A DNA stretch of 64,000 nucleotides from Sphingomonas sp. So64.6b (GCF_014171475.1 NZ_CP048817.1:4092001-4156000); one strand, 5' to 3'. Shown: positions 49,394-58,458, counted from the stretch's first letter. Notes: a model not told the origin generated them from the letters alone. Translations and numbers: made by a program.

Positions 49394-49500
49394 TTTGAAA
49401 GTTTTAGGAGAGGATGCCTGAAAGGCACCGTCTTTGTGCAGTGCAGCGCAAAATCTCGCAAGTGCGAAAAATGCGACCATGATTGCGCAAACTGCAATCG
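49363..49500 (-). ncRNA. Candidate small RNA ending at an orphan terminator
   Basis: No protein gene on the minus strand ends at the strong terminator here: the only minus-strand gene nearby, the EthD one, starts on its far side. The only space for a transcript that ends here is the about 220-base gap up to the divergent TonB receptor. Just before the stem the RNA would carry CCUCUCCUAAAACUUUC, a single-stranded anti-Shine-Dalgarno-like run as in other alphaproteobacterial sRNAs. The 5' end is a guess; no promoter was assigned. Confidence 0.35.
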
Positions 49501-49615
49501 TAATTGTGCTTGGGGCAATGGCCTTTTTCTGCGGCGGCACGGTCGATAGTCGCTAAGGCATCTGCTTCCGCTGTCCGACCGGCCAAAAACCAATCTCGAA
49601 AGATCGCCAACAGTC

Positions 49616-51667
49616 ATGCCCCGTCCGTTCAGCCTGTCTCTGATCGCCCTGATCTGCCCGTGGCCTGCTGTGGCGCAGCAAAGTGCCGGACACGCTTCGG
49701 CACAGGCGCCCATTCCACCGGTTCCCATTTTCACTGCATCGGACACTGGCGATATTGTCGTGATCGGCACCGGCCTGCCGCTGCCGCCGGGCACGCCGGC
49801 TTATGGGTCGGTGGTGATCGACCGCGACCGGTTGACCGACGAGGCCTCGGGCAGAGTCGAGAATGTGTTGAAGGATGTCGCCGGTTTTCAGCAATTCCGC
49901 CGCTCCGACAGTCGTTCGGCTAACCCGTCGGCGCAAGGCGTGACCTTGCGCTCGCTCGGCGGCAACGCTTCGAGCCGAACGCTGGTGTTGCTCGATGGCG
50001 TGCCGATCGCCGACCCGTTCTTTGGTTATGTGCCCTTTACCGCATTGGTCGGCGACCGGCTCGGTGGCGCGCGCATCACTCGCGGCGGCGGTTCCGGCCC
50101 GTTCGGCGCGGGCGCGGTCGCCGGCACGATCGAACTGGTCAGTGCGACGCGGCGCGATTTGCCCTTCGTCTCTGGCGATGCATTCTATGGCAGCGACAAT
50201 GCGATGAGTGTGTCGGGCAATGTCTCGCCCGATCTCGGTGGCGGTTACGCGACAGTGTCGGGCCGGTTCGAGCGCGGCGACGGTTTCTTCACCACGCCGC
50301 CGTCGCAGCGTGTCGGGGCAAGCGCGCGGGCGCGCTATCGCGACTGGTCGGCTGGCTTGCGCACCGTCGCACCGCTCGATGCCGAAACCGATCTGCAATT
50401 CCGCGGGCTCCTGTTCGGCGACAACCGCACGTTGCGCTTCACCGGCGCGGACAGCAGTTCGCAAGGCCAGGATGCGAGCATCAGGCTGGTCCATCGCGGC
50501 ACCTGGCAAGTCGATGCGCTCGCTTATGTTCAGGCGCGCAATTTCTCCAACAAGGTAATCAGCGCGACCAGTTTCCGCCTGACGCTCGACCAGCGCAACA
50601 CGCCCTCGACCGGGATCGGCGGCAAGATCGAGATCCGCCCACCGGTCGGGCCGGATCATGTGCTGCGCATTGGCGTCGACGCGCGGCTGGCCGAGGGCGA
50701 GCTGTTCGAGGATGCTTATACCGGCCTGGCCGTCACGACGCGGCGCAATGCTGGTGGCAAGACGAGCACGGCCGGCTTGTTCGTCGAGGACGACTGGTCG
50801 ATCGGCAATCTGATCCTGACCGGCGGTGTGCGCGGCGATCGCTGGACGATCGCCGATGGATTCTTTCGCGAACGCAGTGGAACCGGACTTTCGACCGTTA
50901 ACAACAACTTCGCCGATCGCGACGGATTCGAGGGCACCGGCCGGGTCGGCGCGCTGTTCCATGCGAGTGACGTCGTGGCCTTGCGCGCGGCGGCCTATAC
51001 CGGCTTCCGCTTGCCGACGCTCAACGAACTCTATCGCCCGTTCGTGGTGTTTCCGATCACCACCCAGGCCAATGCGAATCTCGCGTTGGAGAAGCTCAAG
51101 GGCGTTGAGGCCGGGATCGATTTCAAGCCGGCGCGGGGCGTGTCGATCGGGCTCACCGCATTCTACAACCGGCTTGACGATGCGATAGCCAATGTCACCA
51201 TCGCGCCCAATCTGCGCCAGCGCCGGAATGTCGATGCGATCGTCGCCAAGGGGGTCGAGCTGACCGCCGATATGCGCTTCGGTTCGGTTAGTTTCGACGC
51301 TGCTTATGCGTTCAGCGACAGCAAGGTGCTGGCGTCGGGCATTTCGGCCGGGCTTGACGGTTTCACCCCGGCGCAGAGCCCGCGCCATTCGGCCAGCGCG
51401 ACGCTCGGCTGGGCGCCGGTCAGCGGCCTCGCTCTGTCGGCGACGGTGCGTTATGTCGGGGCGCAATTCGAGGATGATCTGGAGAAGGATGTGCTGCGCG
51501 ACGCGCTGACCGTCGATGCGACCGCGCGGTTGCCGGTCATGAAGCATGTCTCGATCATTGGTAGGGTCGAGAATCTGTTCGACGAAACCGTCGTCACCCG
51601 CAACGCCGGCGGATCGATGGATTATGGGACGCCGCAGACCTTCTGGATCGGCATCCGCTTCAACTGA
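49616..51667 (+). CDS. TonB-dependent receptor
   Basis: 683 residues with a signal peptide (MPRPFSLSLIALICPWPAVA) and a TonB-box-like DIVVIG segment. The plug has TLVLLDGVPIADPFFGYVPF and ARITRGGGSGPFGAGAVAG. The barrel ends in the usual terminal aromatic-plus-Asn form (WIGIRFN). By plug type it resembles the CirA/BtuB-like group used for metal complexes or vitamins. No riboswitch such as a cobalamin element is visible upstream. Convergent with the osmoprotectant transporter genes. Confidence 0.9.
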   Translation: MPRPFSLSLIALICPWPAVAQQSAGHASAQAPIPPVPIFTASDTGDIVVIGTGLPLPPGTPAYGSVVIDRDRLTDEASGRVENVLKDVAGFQQFRRSDSRSANPSAQGVTLRSLGGNASSRTLVLLDGVPIADPFFGYVPFTALVGDRLGGARITRGGGSGPFGAGAVAGTIELVSATRRDLPFVSGDAFYGSDNAMSVSGNVSPDLGGGYATVSGRFERGDGFFTTPPSQRVGASARARYRDWSAGLRTVAPLDAETDLQFRGLLFGDNRTLRFTGADSSSQGQDASIRLVHRGTWQVDALAYVQARNFSNKVISATSFRLTLDQRNTPSTGIGGKIEIRPPVGPDHVLRIGVDARLAEGELFEDAYTGLAVTTRRNAGGKTSTAGLFVEDDWSIGNLILTGGVRGDRWTIADGFFRERSGTGLSTVNNNFADRDGFEGTGRVGALFHASDVVALRAAAYTGFRLPTLNELYRPFVVFPITTQANANLALEKLKGVEAGIDFKPARGVSIGLTAFYNRLDDAIANVTIAPNLRQRRNVDAIVAKGVELTADMRFGSVSFDAAYAFSDSKVLASGISAGLDGFTPAQSPRHSASATLGWAPVSGLALSATVRYVGAQFEDDLEKDVLRDALTVDATARLPVMKHVSIIGRVENLFDETVVTRNAGGSMDYGTPQTFWIGIRFN

Positions 51668-53206
51668 TCACAGCCCGAGCTTGCGTTCCAGCCAGCGCGC
51701 CGCGGCTTCGGGCGATGCCTTGTCGGTGTCGCGGTCGACCATGTAGTTCGCCTCGCGCATCGCCTCGACCGACACCTTGCCGATCAGCGGCTGAAGTGCG
51801 GCGGTGAAGCGCGCATCGCGGGCGCGGCGCGGTGCGAGCAGCAGGATCGCATCATAGCCGGGGATCGCTCCTTTGGGGTCGGTAAGCACCGTCAATTTGT
51901 CCGCCGCGATCCGCCCGTCGGAGGAGAATGCGGGGATGACGTCCGCCGCCCCGCTCGCCAGCGCGCGATACATAAAGGTCGGCTGATAGGGCTGGGCCGA
52001 GGCGAAGCGCAGATCGTACGCCTTGCGCACCGCCGCCCATTCGGGCCGTTCGAGGAATTCGATATCGGTGGCGAGCTTGAGCGTCGACGCGATCGCGGTC
52101 AGATCCGCGATGCTCGTCACCTTGCGCCGCGCCGCATCGTCGCTGCGCATCGCAAAGGCATAGCTGTTCTCGAAGCCCAGGCTGCCGAGCAGGCGCATGC
52201 CGTGCTGGCTGGTCGCCCATGCCCCGACCCCGGAGACGATTGCCGCGCGTGGCGGCACGTCGCTGCGCTTCATCTCGTTGGTCCAGATCGTGCCCGAATA
52301 ATCGACATAGACGTCGACATCGCCGCCCGCCGTGGCGTTGAATGCGACGACCGATCCCAGCCCTTCGCGATACTCGACCGTGTAACCGGCCTTTTCCAGA
52401 CGATGCCCGATCAGCCGGGCAAGGATATATTGCTCCGAAAAGCCCTTCGCCCCCACCACTACCGCCTTGTCGCCGCCGCGCGGCCATATCGGCGCCAGCG
52501 CGGCAAGCACGCCCAGGCCGAGCAACGCTGAGGCGATCCACACGCGCCGCCGCTTGCGCGCCGCGATGCCATGCTCGATCGCGCCGAGCAGTCCGTCGAC
52601 CGCCAGCGCCAGCGCCGCGGCGCTCAGGCAGCCGGCCAGCACCAGCGCCCAATTCTGGGTCTGCAACCCGGCAAAGATCAAATCGCCCAGGCTTGGCTGG
52701 CCGACCGTCGTCGAGAGTGTCGCCGCGCCGATCGTCCAGACCGCAGCGGTGCGGATGCCGGCCATCAACACCGGCGCGACCAGCGGCGCTTCGACCAGCC
52801 GCAATTTCTGCCATGCGGTCATGCCGACCCCGTCCGCCGCCTCGATCACCGCCGGATCGAGCCCGGTCAGTCCGGTCACGCCGTTCCTCAGGATCGGCAA
52901 CAGCGCGTAGAGCGTCAGCGCGAGCAAAGAGGGCAGGAAACCGAGTGCCGGGATGCCGCCGCCGAGCAATGTCGAGAGCGACAGCAGCAACGGGTAGAAC
53001 AGCGCAAGCAGCGCGAGCGAGGGGATCGTCTGGACCAGACTGGCGAAACCGAGTGCGATCCGCGCAACCGCCGGGCGGCGCGCCGACCAGATCGCAAGCG
53101 GCAGGCTGATCACCAGGCCCAGTGCCAATGCCGAAGCCGCGAGCAGCAGATGCGCGGCAAGCAAGTCGGGCACGCGTGCGAAAGCGTCGAAGAACGGGCC
53201 GCTCAT
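51668..53206 (-). CDS. Osmoprotectant ABC transporter permease fused to substrate-binding domain
   Basis: 512 residues. The N-terminal 210 residues form a six-segment permease with the EAA loop VIEAADGVGMTAWQKLRLVE. A short transmembrane linker (about 220-240) leads to an OpuAC/OpuCC-type binding domain (VVVGAKGFSEQYILARLIGH onwards). Glycine betaine, choline or carnitine-like compounds are the usual ligands. The fusion is known in the OpuB/OpuC group. Four-base overlap with the ATPase gene upstream. Confidence 0.92.
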   Translation of the reverse strand: MSGPFFDAFARVPDLLAAHLLLAASALALGLVISLPLAIWSARRPAVARIALGFASLVQTIPSLALLALFYPLLLSLSTLLGGGIPALGFLPSLLALTLYALLPILRNGVTGLTGLDPAVIEAADGVGMTAWQKLRLVEAPLVAPVLMAGIRTAAVWTIGAATLSTTVGQPSLGDLIFAGLQTQNWALVLAGCLSAAALALAVDGLLGAIEHGIAARKRRRVWIASALLGLGVLAALAPIWPRGGDKAVVVGAKGFSEQYILARLIGHRLEKAGYTVEYREGLGSVVAFNATAGGDVDVYVDYSGTIWTNEMKRSDVPPRAAIVSGVGAWATSQHGMRLLGSLGFENSYAFAMRSDDAARRKVTSIADLTAIASTLKLATDIEFLERPEWAAVRKAYDLRFASAQPYQPTFMYRALASGAADVIPAFSSDGRIAADKLTVLTDPKGAIPGYDAILLLAPRRARDARFTAALQPLIGKVSVEAMREANYMVDRDTDKASPEAAARWLERKLGL

Positions 53207-53994
53207 GCGCCGCGCTCCAGCGCGATCAGCCGTCGGCTCTGTTCGCGCGGCACCGCGACCAGCGCATCGGCGGTTGGGCCGCCCTTGCCCGCGAGCAGTT
53301 CACGGGGTGTCGCGTCGGCGACGATCTTGCCCGCCTCCATCACCAGCACCCGGTCGGCGAGCAGCAGTGCTTCCGCCATGTCATGCGTGACCATGATGCT
53401 GGTCAGGCCGAGCCGGTCGTGCAGCGCGCGGATCGCCGCACCGAGGGAATCGCGCGTCACCGGATCGAGCGCGCCGAACGGCTCGTCCATCAGCATCAGC
53501 CCAGGTGCGGTAGCGAGCGCCCGCGCCACGCCGACACGCTGGCGCTGCCCGCCGGACAGCTCGTCGGGCATGCGCGTGGCGAACGCGGCGGGCAGGTCGA
53601 CCAGGTCGAGCAGCTCGGTCACCCGCGCGGCATGGCCCACTTTGTCGCTCTGCCCGGACAGCTTCAGCCCGATGGCGATATTGTCCGCCACGCCCAGATG
53701 CGAGAACAGGCCGATATTCTGGAACACATAACCGATCCGCCGGCGCAGCGCGTAGGGCTCGATCGACCCGACCGCCTCGCCGCCGATCGCGATGCTGCCG
53801 GCGCTCGGCTCGACCAGCCGGTTGATCATCTTGAGCAGCGTCGATTTGCCCGATCCCGACGCGCCGACCAGCGCGACGAAGCTGCCCGCCGCGATCTCGG
53901 TCGTGACCTTGTCGACCGCAAGCGTCCCGCCGGAATAGGATTTGGAAATGCTATCAAAGCTGACCGAGGGACCGGGCGTGGGCGTCGCTGACAT
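53203..53994 (-). CDS. Osmoprotectant ABC transporter ATP-binding protein
   Basis: 263 residues from the ATG at 53994; a longer frame extends upstream but overlaps the divergent gene's promoter and has no ribosome site. Walker A GASGSGKST (44-52), signature LSGGQRQR and Walker B LMLMDEP are intact. OpuCA-type but without a C-terminal CBS domain pair, so ionic-strength sensing of that kind is not expected. Forms the transporter with the fused permease/binding protein. Confidence 0.92.
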   Translation of the reverse strand: MSATPTPGPSVSFDSISKSYSGGTLAVDKVTTEIAAGSFVALVGASGSGKSTLLKMINRLVEPSAGSIAIGGEAVGSIEPYALRRRIGYVFQNIGLFSHLGVADNIAIGLKLSGQSDKVGHAARVTELLDLVDLPAAFATRMPDELSGGQRQRVGVARALATAPGLMLMDEPFGALDPVTRDSLGAAIRALHDRLGLTSIMVTHDMAEALLLADRVLVMEAGKIVADATPRELLAGKGGPTADALVAVPREQSRRLIALERGA

Positions 53995-54130
53995 GCGGCA
54001 TGTGTGCGGGAGGACAGCGTGCGCGTCAACGAAAGGCGCTTGTTCCGCGGGGCATGGTTCAGCATACCCTGAAGTCGAAATCTTGTGGCACGGCAGGTGC
54101 TGAAAAATATCGGGCGAGGAACGGGAAGCG

Positions 54131-54937
54131 ATGACCGAGGGCATAGAAAAGGCGATCTTCATCACCGGTGGCGGATCGGGGATCGGGCGCGCCACGGCGC
54201 AATTGTTCGCCGCGCGCGGCTGGCGGGTCGGGCTGGCTGATGTCAACGTCACGGGCCTGGCCGAAACCGCCGCGTCGCTGCCGGCGGGCATGGTGTCGAC
54301 CTATGCGATGGATGTGCGCGATCGCGACGCCTGGGTCGCCAGCCTCGACGCCTTCACCGCGACCACCGGCGGGCGGCTCGATGTGCTGTTTAACAATGCC
54401 GGGATCGGTACCGGCGGCCCGATCGCGCAGATGAGCTTCGAAGATATGGACCGCACCGTCTCGATCAACCTGATGGGGGTGCTGAACGGCGCGAAGATCG
54501 GCCATGCCTATCTCGCCCGTACGCCCGGTTCCTGCCTGCTCAACACCGCCTCGGCCTCGGCGATCTATGGCTCGTCGGGGCTCGCGCCCTATTCCGCGAC
54601 CAAGTTCGGCGTGCGTGCGCTGACCGAGGCGCTCGACGGCGAATGGGCGGCTGACGGGATCAAGGTCCGCGCGATCGTACCGGCCTTTATCGAAACGCCG
54701 CTGCTCAATTCACCAGCGGGCGGCTCGAACCGCTCGATCCGCGAAACGGTGACCGGCGCGGGGCTTGAACTCACGTCGGCCGATGTGGTGGCGCAGGCCG
54801 CCTGGGACGCGGTGCATGGCGACAAGGTCCATACCTATGTCGGCAAGACCGCCCACCGCATGGCCTTTGCCGCACGCTGGATGCCCGGCAAGCTGCGCAA
54901 GATGATGCGACGCGGGGTCGGCGCGCCGGCGGAATAG
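54131..54937 (+). CDS. Short-chain dehydrogenase/reductase
   Basis: 268 residues. NAD(P)-binding TGGGSGIGR (12-20), structural NNAG, catalytic Ser in NTASASAIYG and YSATK. C-terminal 50 residues are typical of the classical SDR group acting on medium or steroid-like substrates; a basic tail ends the protein. Substrate unknown. Confidence 0.9.
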   Translation: MTEGIEKAIFITGGGSGIGRATAQLFAARGWRVGLADVNVTGLAETAASLPAGMVSTYAMDVRDRDAWVASLDAFTATTGGRLDVLFNNAGIGTGGPIAQMSFEDMDRTVSINLMGVLNGAKIGHAYLARTPGSCLLNTASASAIYGSSGLAPYSATKFGVRALTEALDGEWAADGIKVRAIVPAFIETPLLNSPAGGSNRSIRETVTGAGLELTSADVVAQAAWDAVHGDKVHTYVGKTAHRMAFAARWMPGKLRKMMRRGVGAPAE

Positions 54938-54948
54938 TCTACATCAAA

Positions 54949-54974
54949 AGCCCCTCCCTTTTAAGAGAGGGGCT
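54949..54974. terminator. Hairpin between converging SDR and phhB genes
   Basis: AGCCCCTC / GAGGGGCT with a 10-base interior that includes TTTTAA. It has the same GCCCCTCCC core as the hairpin at 41340, so it is probably a member of the same repeat family that works as a bidirectional terminator. Confidence 0.55.
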
Positions 54975-54980
54975 ATTAGA

Positions 54981-55280
54981 TCATCCGACCAAACCGTCGA
55001 TCGCTTCGGCCATGTCCACGTCGCGGTGCGACAGGCCGCCGGCATCGTGCGTGGTCAGCAATATCTCGACCCGGTTCCATACGTTCGACCATTCGGGGTG
55101 ATGGTCCGCTTTCTCCGCGAGCAGCGCGACGCGGGTCATGAAGGCGAAGGCCTCGCTGAAATCGGCGAAGGTGATGGTGCGCGTGATCGCGTCGCGCGCC
55201 TCGTCATAATCCCACTCGTCGAGCGCATCGAGCGCTTCGGCGCGGTCCTCTTCGCTGAGTGGTTCGATCGTCCCCGTCAC
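54981..55280 (-). CDS. phhB: 4a-hydroxytetrahydrobiopterin dehydratase
   Basis: 99 residues. Recycles the pterin cofactor after aromatic hydroxylation. Active-site motif [20 protein letters not shown] with the conserved His pair is intact. Phenylalanine hydroxylase (phhA) is not in the window. Confidence 0.94.
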   Translation of the reverse strand: MTGTIEPLSEEDRAEALDALDEWDYDEARDAITRTITFADFSEAFAFMTRVALLAEKADHHPEWSNVWNRVEILLTTHDAGGLSHRDVDMAEAIDGLVG

Positions 55281-55329
55281 GGCGTCCTCCTGCTGGCGCC
55301 ACTTGCGCCTTGGCCTTATGGCATAACGG

Positions 55330-55749
55330 ATGGCGACACCCGATCAACCCAACCCACGAGAATCCCGAGCGCCCGATACAAAGGCGATCGAAGACATTGC
55401 GCTGCGTACATTGGAGAGCTTGCCCGAAGAGTTCCGCGCGCATCTCGGCGATGTCGTGCTGATCGTCGAGGATCTCGCCGACGAGGAGACGCTCGATGCG
55501 CTTGGCATCGAACATCCGCTCGATCTCACCGGTCTTTATCATGGCCGGCCGCTGGGCGAAAAATCGTCGATGGAATCGGGCGCGCCGCCCGATCGCATCC
55601 ATCTCTATCGCCGCGCGATCCTGGAGGAATGGGTCGAAACCGGGGTCGGGCTCGACGAACTGGTGAGCCATGTCATGATCCATGAGATCGGCCATCATTT
55701 CGGCTTGTCCGACGCGGACATGCACGCGCTGGAGGAAGCAGCGGCTTGA
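55330..55749 (+). CDS. Zincin-like metallopeptidase family protein
   Basis: 139 residues, an alphaproteobacterial family of unknown substrate. Zinc-binding HEIGHHFG (118-125; HExxH) near the C-terminus. Two bases of overlap with the ccmA start put it in translational coupling; the link with cytochrome c maturation is only positional. Confidence 0.9.
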   Translation: MATPDQPNPRESRAPDTKAIEDIALRTLESLPEEFRAHLGDVVLIVEDLADEETLDALGIEHPLDLTGLYHGRPLGEKSSMESGAPPDRIHLYRRAILEEWVETGVGLDELVSHVMIHEIGHHFGLSDADMHALEEAAA

Positions 55750-56342
55750 GTGCCCCTTTGCACGACAGCTTGCTCGAATTCGACGGCGTTACGTGCGCGC
55801 GCGGCGGGCGGATATTGTTCGAGCATTTGTCGTTCGCGCTGGGCGCAGGCGATGCCGCGCTGGTCATCGGCCCGAACGGGATCGGCAAGTCGAGCATGGT
55901 GCGCATCGCCGCGGGCTTGCTGCCACTGGTGGCGGGCCGGGTCGAAGTCACAGGCGAACGGGCCTTGCTGACCGAAGCGAGCGCGCTCGATCCCGATCCG
56001 ACGCTGGCGCGGGCGCTTGGCTTCTGGGCATCGATCGACGGGCGCTCCGGTGCGGTGGCCGCAGCACTCGCGGCGTTCGATCTCGCGCTACTCGCTGATG
56101 TGCCGGTCCGGTTGCTCTCGACCGGCCAGCGTCGCCGCGCCGCGCTGGCGCGGGTCGCGGCGAGCGGGGCGGGGATCTGGTTGCTCGATGAGCCCGGCAA
56201 TGGCCTCGATGCCGGCGCGGTCGGCCTGCTCGAGACGGCGATTGCCGCGCACCGAACGCAGGGCGGGATCGTGCTGATCGCAACGCATTTGCCGATCGCG
56301 GTGCCGGGTGCGCAGTCGATCATATTGGACGGGACGGCATGA
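55746..56342 (+). CDS. ccmA: Heme exporter ATP-binding protein CcmA
   Basis: 198 residues from a TTG at 55746 that overlaps the preceding stop. Walker A GPNGIGKSS (42-50), LSTGQRRR signature and LLDEPGNGLD Walker B. With CcmB it powers release of heme-loaded CcmE in cytochrome c maturation. Start choice follows the four-base coupling; no earlier start is open. Confidence 0.92.
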   Translation: MSAPLHDSLLEFDGVTCARGGRILFEHLSFALGAGDAALVIGPNGIGKSSMVRIAAGLLPLVAGRVEVTGERALLTEASALDPDPTLARALGFWASIDGRSGAVAAALAAFDLALLADVPVRLLSTGQRRRAALARVAASGAGIWLLDEPGNGLDAGAVGLLETAIAAHRTQGGIVLIATHLPIAVPGAQSIILDGTA

Positions 56343-56977
56343 TCGCCGCGCTGATCCTGCGCGATCTGCGGCGTGCCTGGGCGGGTGGCGGCGTCACCCT
56401 GGTCGTCGCTTTCTTCCTGCTTGTCGCGATCCTCTTTCCCTTCGCGATCGGCCCCGATGCGGCGCTGCTTGCCCGGGTCGGCGGGGGGGTGATCTGGGCG
56501 GCGGCACTGCTTGCCGCGCTGCTGCCGGTCGAACGGCTGGTCGCGCCCGACGCCGAAGCCGGGATGTTTGATCAGCTTGCGGTTCGCGGCGTGAGTATGG
56601 CGACCGTCTCGGCAGCCAAGGTCGTTGCGCACTGGCTCAGTTTCGGGCCGCCGCTGATGCTCGCCTCGATCGTCGCTGCCGGATTGCTCGGCCTGTCGCT
56701 CGACACATTGTTGGCGGTCGAGCTTGGTCTGTTGATCGGCACGCCGGGACTGGCCGCGCTGGCGGTTGCCACCTCGGCGCTGGTCACGGGCGTACGTGGT
56801 GCGAGCGCAGTGGCGGGGCTGGTCATGCTGCCGCTCGCGGTGCCGCTGCTGATCTTCGGCGCGGGATCGATCGAGGGCGGCGCGGGGGCGGTAAAACTGC
56901 TCGCCGCAGTCAGCCTCGTCCTGATGGCCGGCGCGCCGTTCGTCGCGGGGGCGGCGATCAGAGCGGGGATGGATTAA
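56339..56977 (+). CDS. ccmB: Heme exporter membrane protein CcmB
   Basis: 212 residues with six membrane segments. Overlaps ccmA by four bases. Usual partners ccmC and ccmD do not follow here; the next 600 bases have no gene and the next gene is on the other strand, so the rest of the system must lie elsewhere. Confidence 0.93.
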   Translation: MIAALILRDLRRAWAGGGVTLVVAFFLLVAILFPFAIGPDAALLARVGGGVIWAAALLAALLPVERLVAPDAEAGMFDQLAVRGVSMATVSAAKVVAHWLSFGPPLMLASIVAAGLLGLSLDTLLAVELGLLIGTPGLAALAVATSALVTGVRGASAVAGLVMLPLAVPLLIFGAGSIEGGAGAVKLLAAVSLVLMAGAPFVAGAAIRAGMD

Positions 56978-57177
56978 GGGAATCGACGCCGTCCGCGTCG
57001 AACCACCAGCGAGCGTGGCAGTTACGCGACAGCGCGAGGCTTTTTTGGTTTCGTCATGTCAAAGAGCGGTACGGCGGTGGGTGAAGTGCCGTTTAGCGGG
57101 TGGGCAGGCGGGGTTGAATCGGGCGACGTTAATTCGCTTCAAGCCGCTGCCTTTCCAATCCCGAATTCCCGTGGTTG

Positions 57178-57296
57178 CGGGAAAACCCTCGGGAAAATGC
57201 TTTTTTGAGCCCGCTGCGGGAATTTACGGGAAAAACTGCGGGAATTTCGGCGGAGCCGCACGGGAAATCGCGAGTGCGTTACGGGAATAACGGGAA
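57178..57296 (+). repeat. Array of eight CGGGAA motifs
   Basis: Starts at 57178, 57190, 57217, 57227, 57239, 57261, 57282 and 57291, all on the same strand. Spacings are 12, 27, 10, 12, 22, 21 and 9 bases, close to one or two helical turns except for one. Runs of A or TTT often follow the motif. An inverted copy (TTCCCG) is at 57166. Confidence 0.8.
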
Positions 57297-57446
57297 AATA
57301 ATGGGTGAAGATCATGGTTGTTGGGATCCGGGTCTGCTCGATTCAATGGCCGGCCGGTGGGCTTTTACCGACGTCGATGTAAGGCTTAGAGCAACCATGA
57401 CGACAACGGCCAGCGACGTGAATCGAGTGCCGGCTCCATAACCGTC

Positions 57447-57524
57447 ATGCCAGCGCAGGCTGGCATCTCTCTGCGAGACTCGACGCGGTTGCCCAACCAT
57501 GGAGACCCCAGCCTTCGCTGGGGT
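57447..57524. repeat. Two palindromic hairpins (dispersed-repeat type)
   Basis: First: ATGCCAGC / GCTGGCAT with a 4-base loop (57447-57466). Second: ACCCCAGC / GCTGGGGT with the loop CTTC (57505-57524). The flanking text GGAGACCCCAGC and CTGGGGTGATG is of the kind dispersed many times in sphingomonad genomes. Confidence 0.7.
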
Positions 57525-57584
57525 GATGTGGTTGTCGGGCTAACGTCGTTGTTGGGCTAGATCGTTGCCTAGCCCCATCCGTTC

Positions 57585-58454
57585 TTACCGGCTCCACCGC
57601 GCAAAGATCGCGGTCGGCAACAACAGCCCGCGCGCTTCCTCGCGTACGACCAGTTCGCCCGCCTCGACCGTGCCGCCAAGGTCGGCAAAGGCCTGGCGCA
57701 GCAGCTCGCCGATCGCCAGCGCGGACATGCGTACCGCATAGACGGTGAGGAACAGAAAGCGCGACTCGGCGTCGAGTAGCTTGCGGCAATCGGCGATCAG
57801 GTTGGGCAAGCCTTCCTCCAGCTTCCACACTTCGCCCTCCGGCCCACGGCCATATTTCGGCGGGTCGAGCAGGATACCGTCGTAACGCCGCCCGCGCCGT
57901 ACCTCGCGCGCAACGAATTTGGTGCAATCGTCGATCATCCAGCGCACCGGCTTGTCGCTCATCCCCGACAGCACGGCATTGGCGCGCGCCGCCTCGACAG
58001 ATTTCTTCGATGCATCGACATGGACCATCTTCACGCCCTTGTCGGCCATCGCCAGCGTGCCGACGCCGGTATAGCCGAACAGATTGAGGCACTCTGGCGC
58101 GTCGACGCCCGCCACGCGCTCGCGCATCCAGCTCCACACCGGCGCCATGTCGGGGAAGAAGCCGAGATGGCGGAACGGCGTGTTCTGCGCGGTGAAGGTG
58201 ACGCCGTCCCATTTGAGCGGCCAGCCCTCGCGCGGTACCGGCTCGCTATACTCCCATCGCCCGCCGCCATCCTCGTCGGATCCGGGCACGAATTCGCCCT
58301 GCGCGCGCCAGTCGTCGCTTGCCGGCGCCCATAACGCCTGTCCTTCGGGGCGAATGAAGCGGAAGCGGCCATAGCGCTCGAGCTTGCGGCCATGGCCCGA
58401 ATCGATCAGGCCATAATCCGCCCATGGCTCGCCGATCAGGGTCTGGAGTTCCAT
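57585..58454 (-). CDS. Class I SAM-dependent methyltransferase (RlmI/RlmK-like)
   Basis: 289 residues. The cofactor motif NLFGYTGVGTLAMA and the acceptor motif LDPPKYGRGPEGEVW match the family that methylates 23S rRNA cytosines; the N-terminal about 100 residues are shorter than in RlmI, with no PUA domain. Four bases separate it from thrC upstream, so it is the last gene of that transcript. Confidence 0.88.
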   Translation of the reverse strand: MELQTLIGEPWADYGLIDSGHGRKLERYGRFRFIRPEGQALWAPASDDWRAQGEFVPGSDEDGGGRWEYSEPVPREGWPLKWDGVTFTAQNTPFRHLGFFPDMAPVWSWMRERVAGVDAPECLNLFGYTGVGTLAMADKGVKMVHVDASKKSVEAARANAVLSGMSDKPVRWMIDDCTKFVAREVRRGRRYDGILLDPPKYGRGPEGEVWKLEEGLPNLIADCRKLLDAESRFLFLTVYAVRMSALAIGELLRQAFADLGGTVEAGELVVREEARGLLLPTAIFARWSR

Positions 58455-58458
58455 GGCC

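Larger units (their letters stand above)
56978..57584. other. Gene-free stretch with CGGGAA array
   Basis: 607 bases between ccmB and a methyltransferase gene on the other strand. No coding region is supported. It contains a cluster of CGGGAA motifs at 57178-57296, one inverted copy at 57166-57171, and two stem-loops at 57447-57524. Confidence 0.8.

Noticed and set aside
49479-49556. 25-residue membrane peptide (MIAQTAIVIVLGAMAFFCGG-type) on the plus strand
   Set aside because: It has one membrane segment but no ribosome site and lies antisense to the candidate small RNA; insufficient support to call.
49400-49615. Cobalamin riboswitch upstream of the second TonB receptor
   Set aside because: The characteristic GCCACTG box and its partner helices are not present.
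49553-51547. 664-codon minus-strand open frame opposite the second TonB receptor
   Set aside because: Antisense shadow of the receptor, with no start signal.
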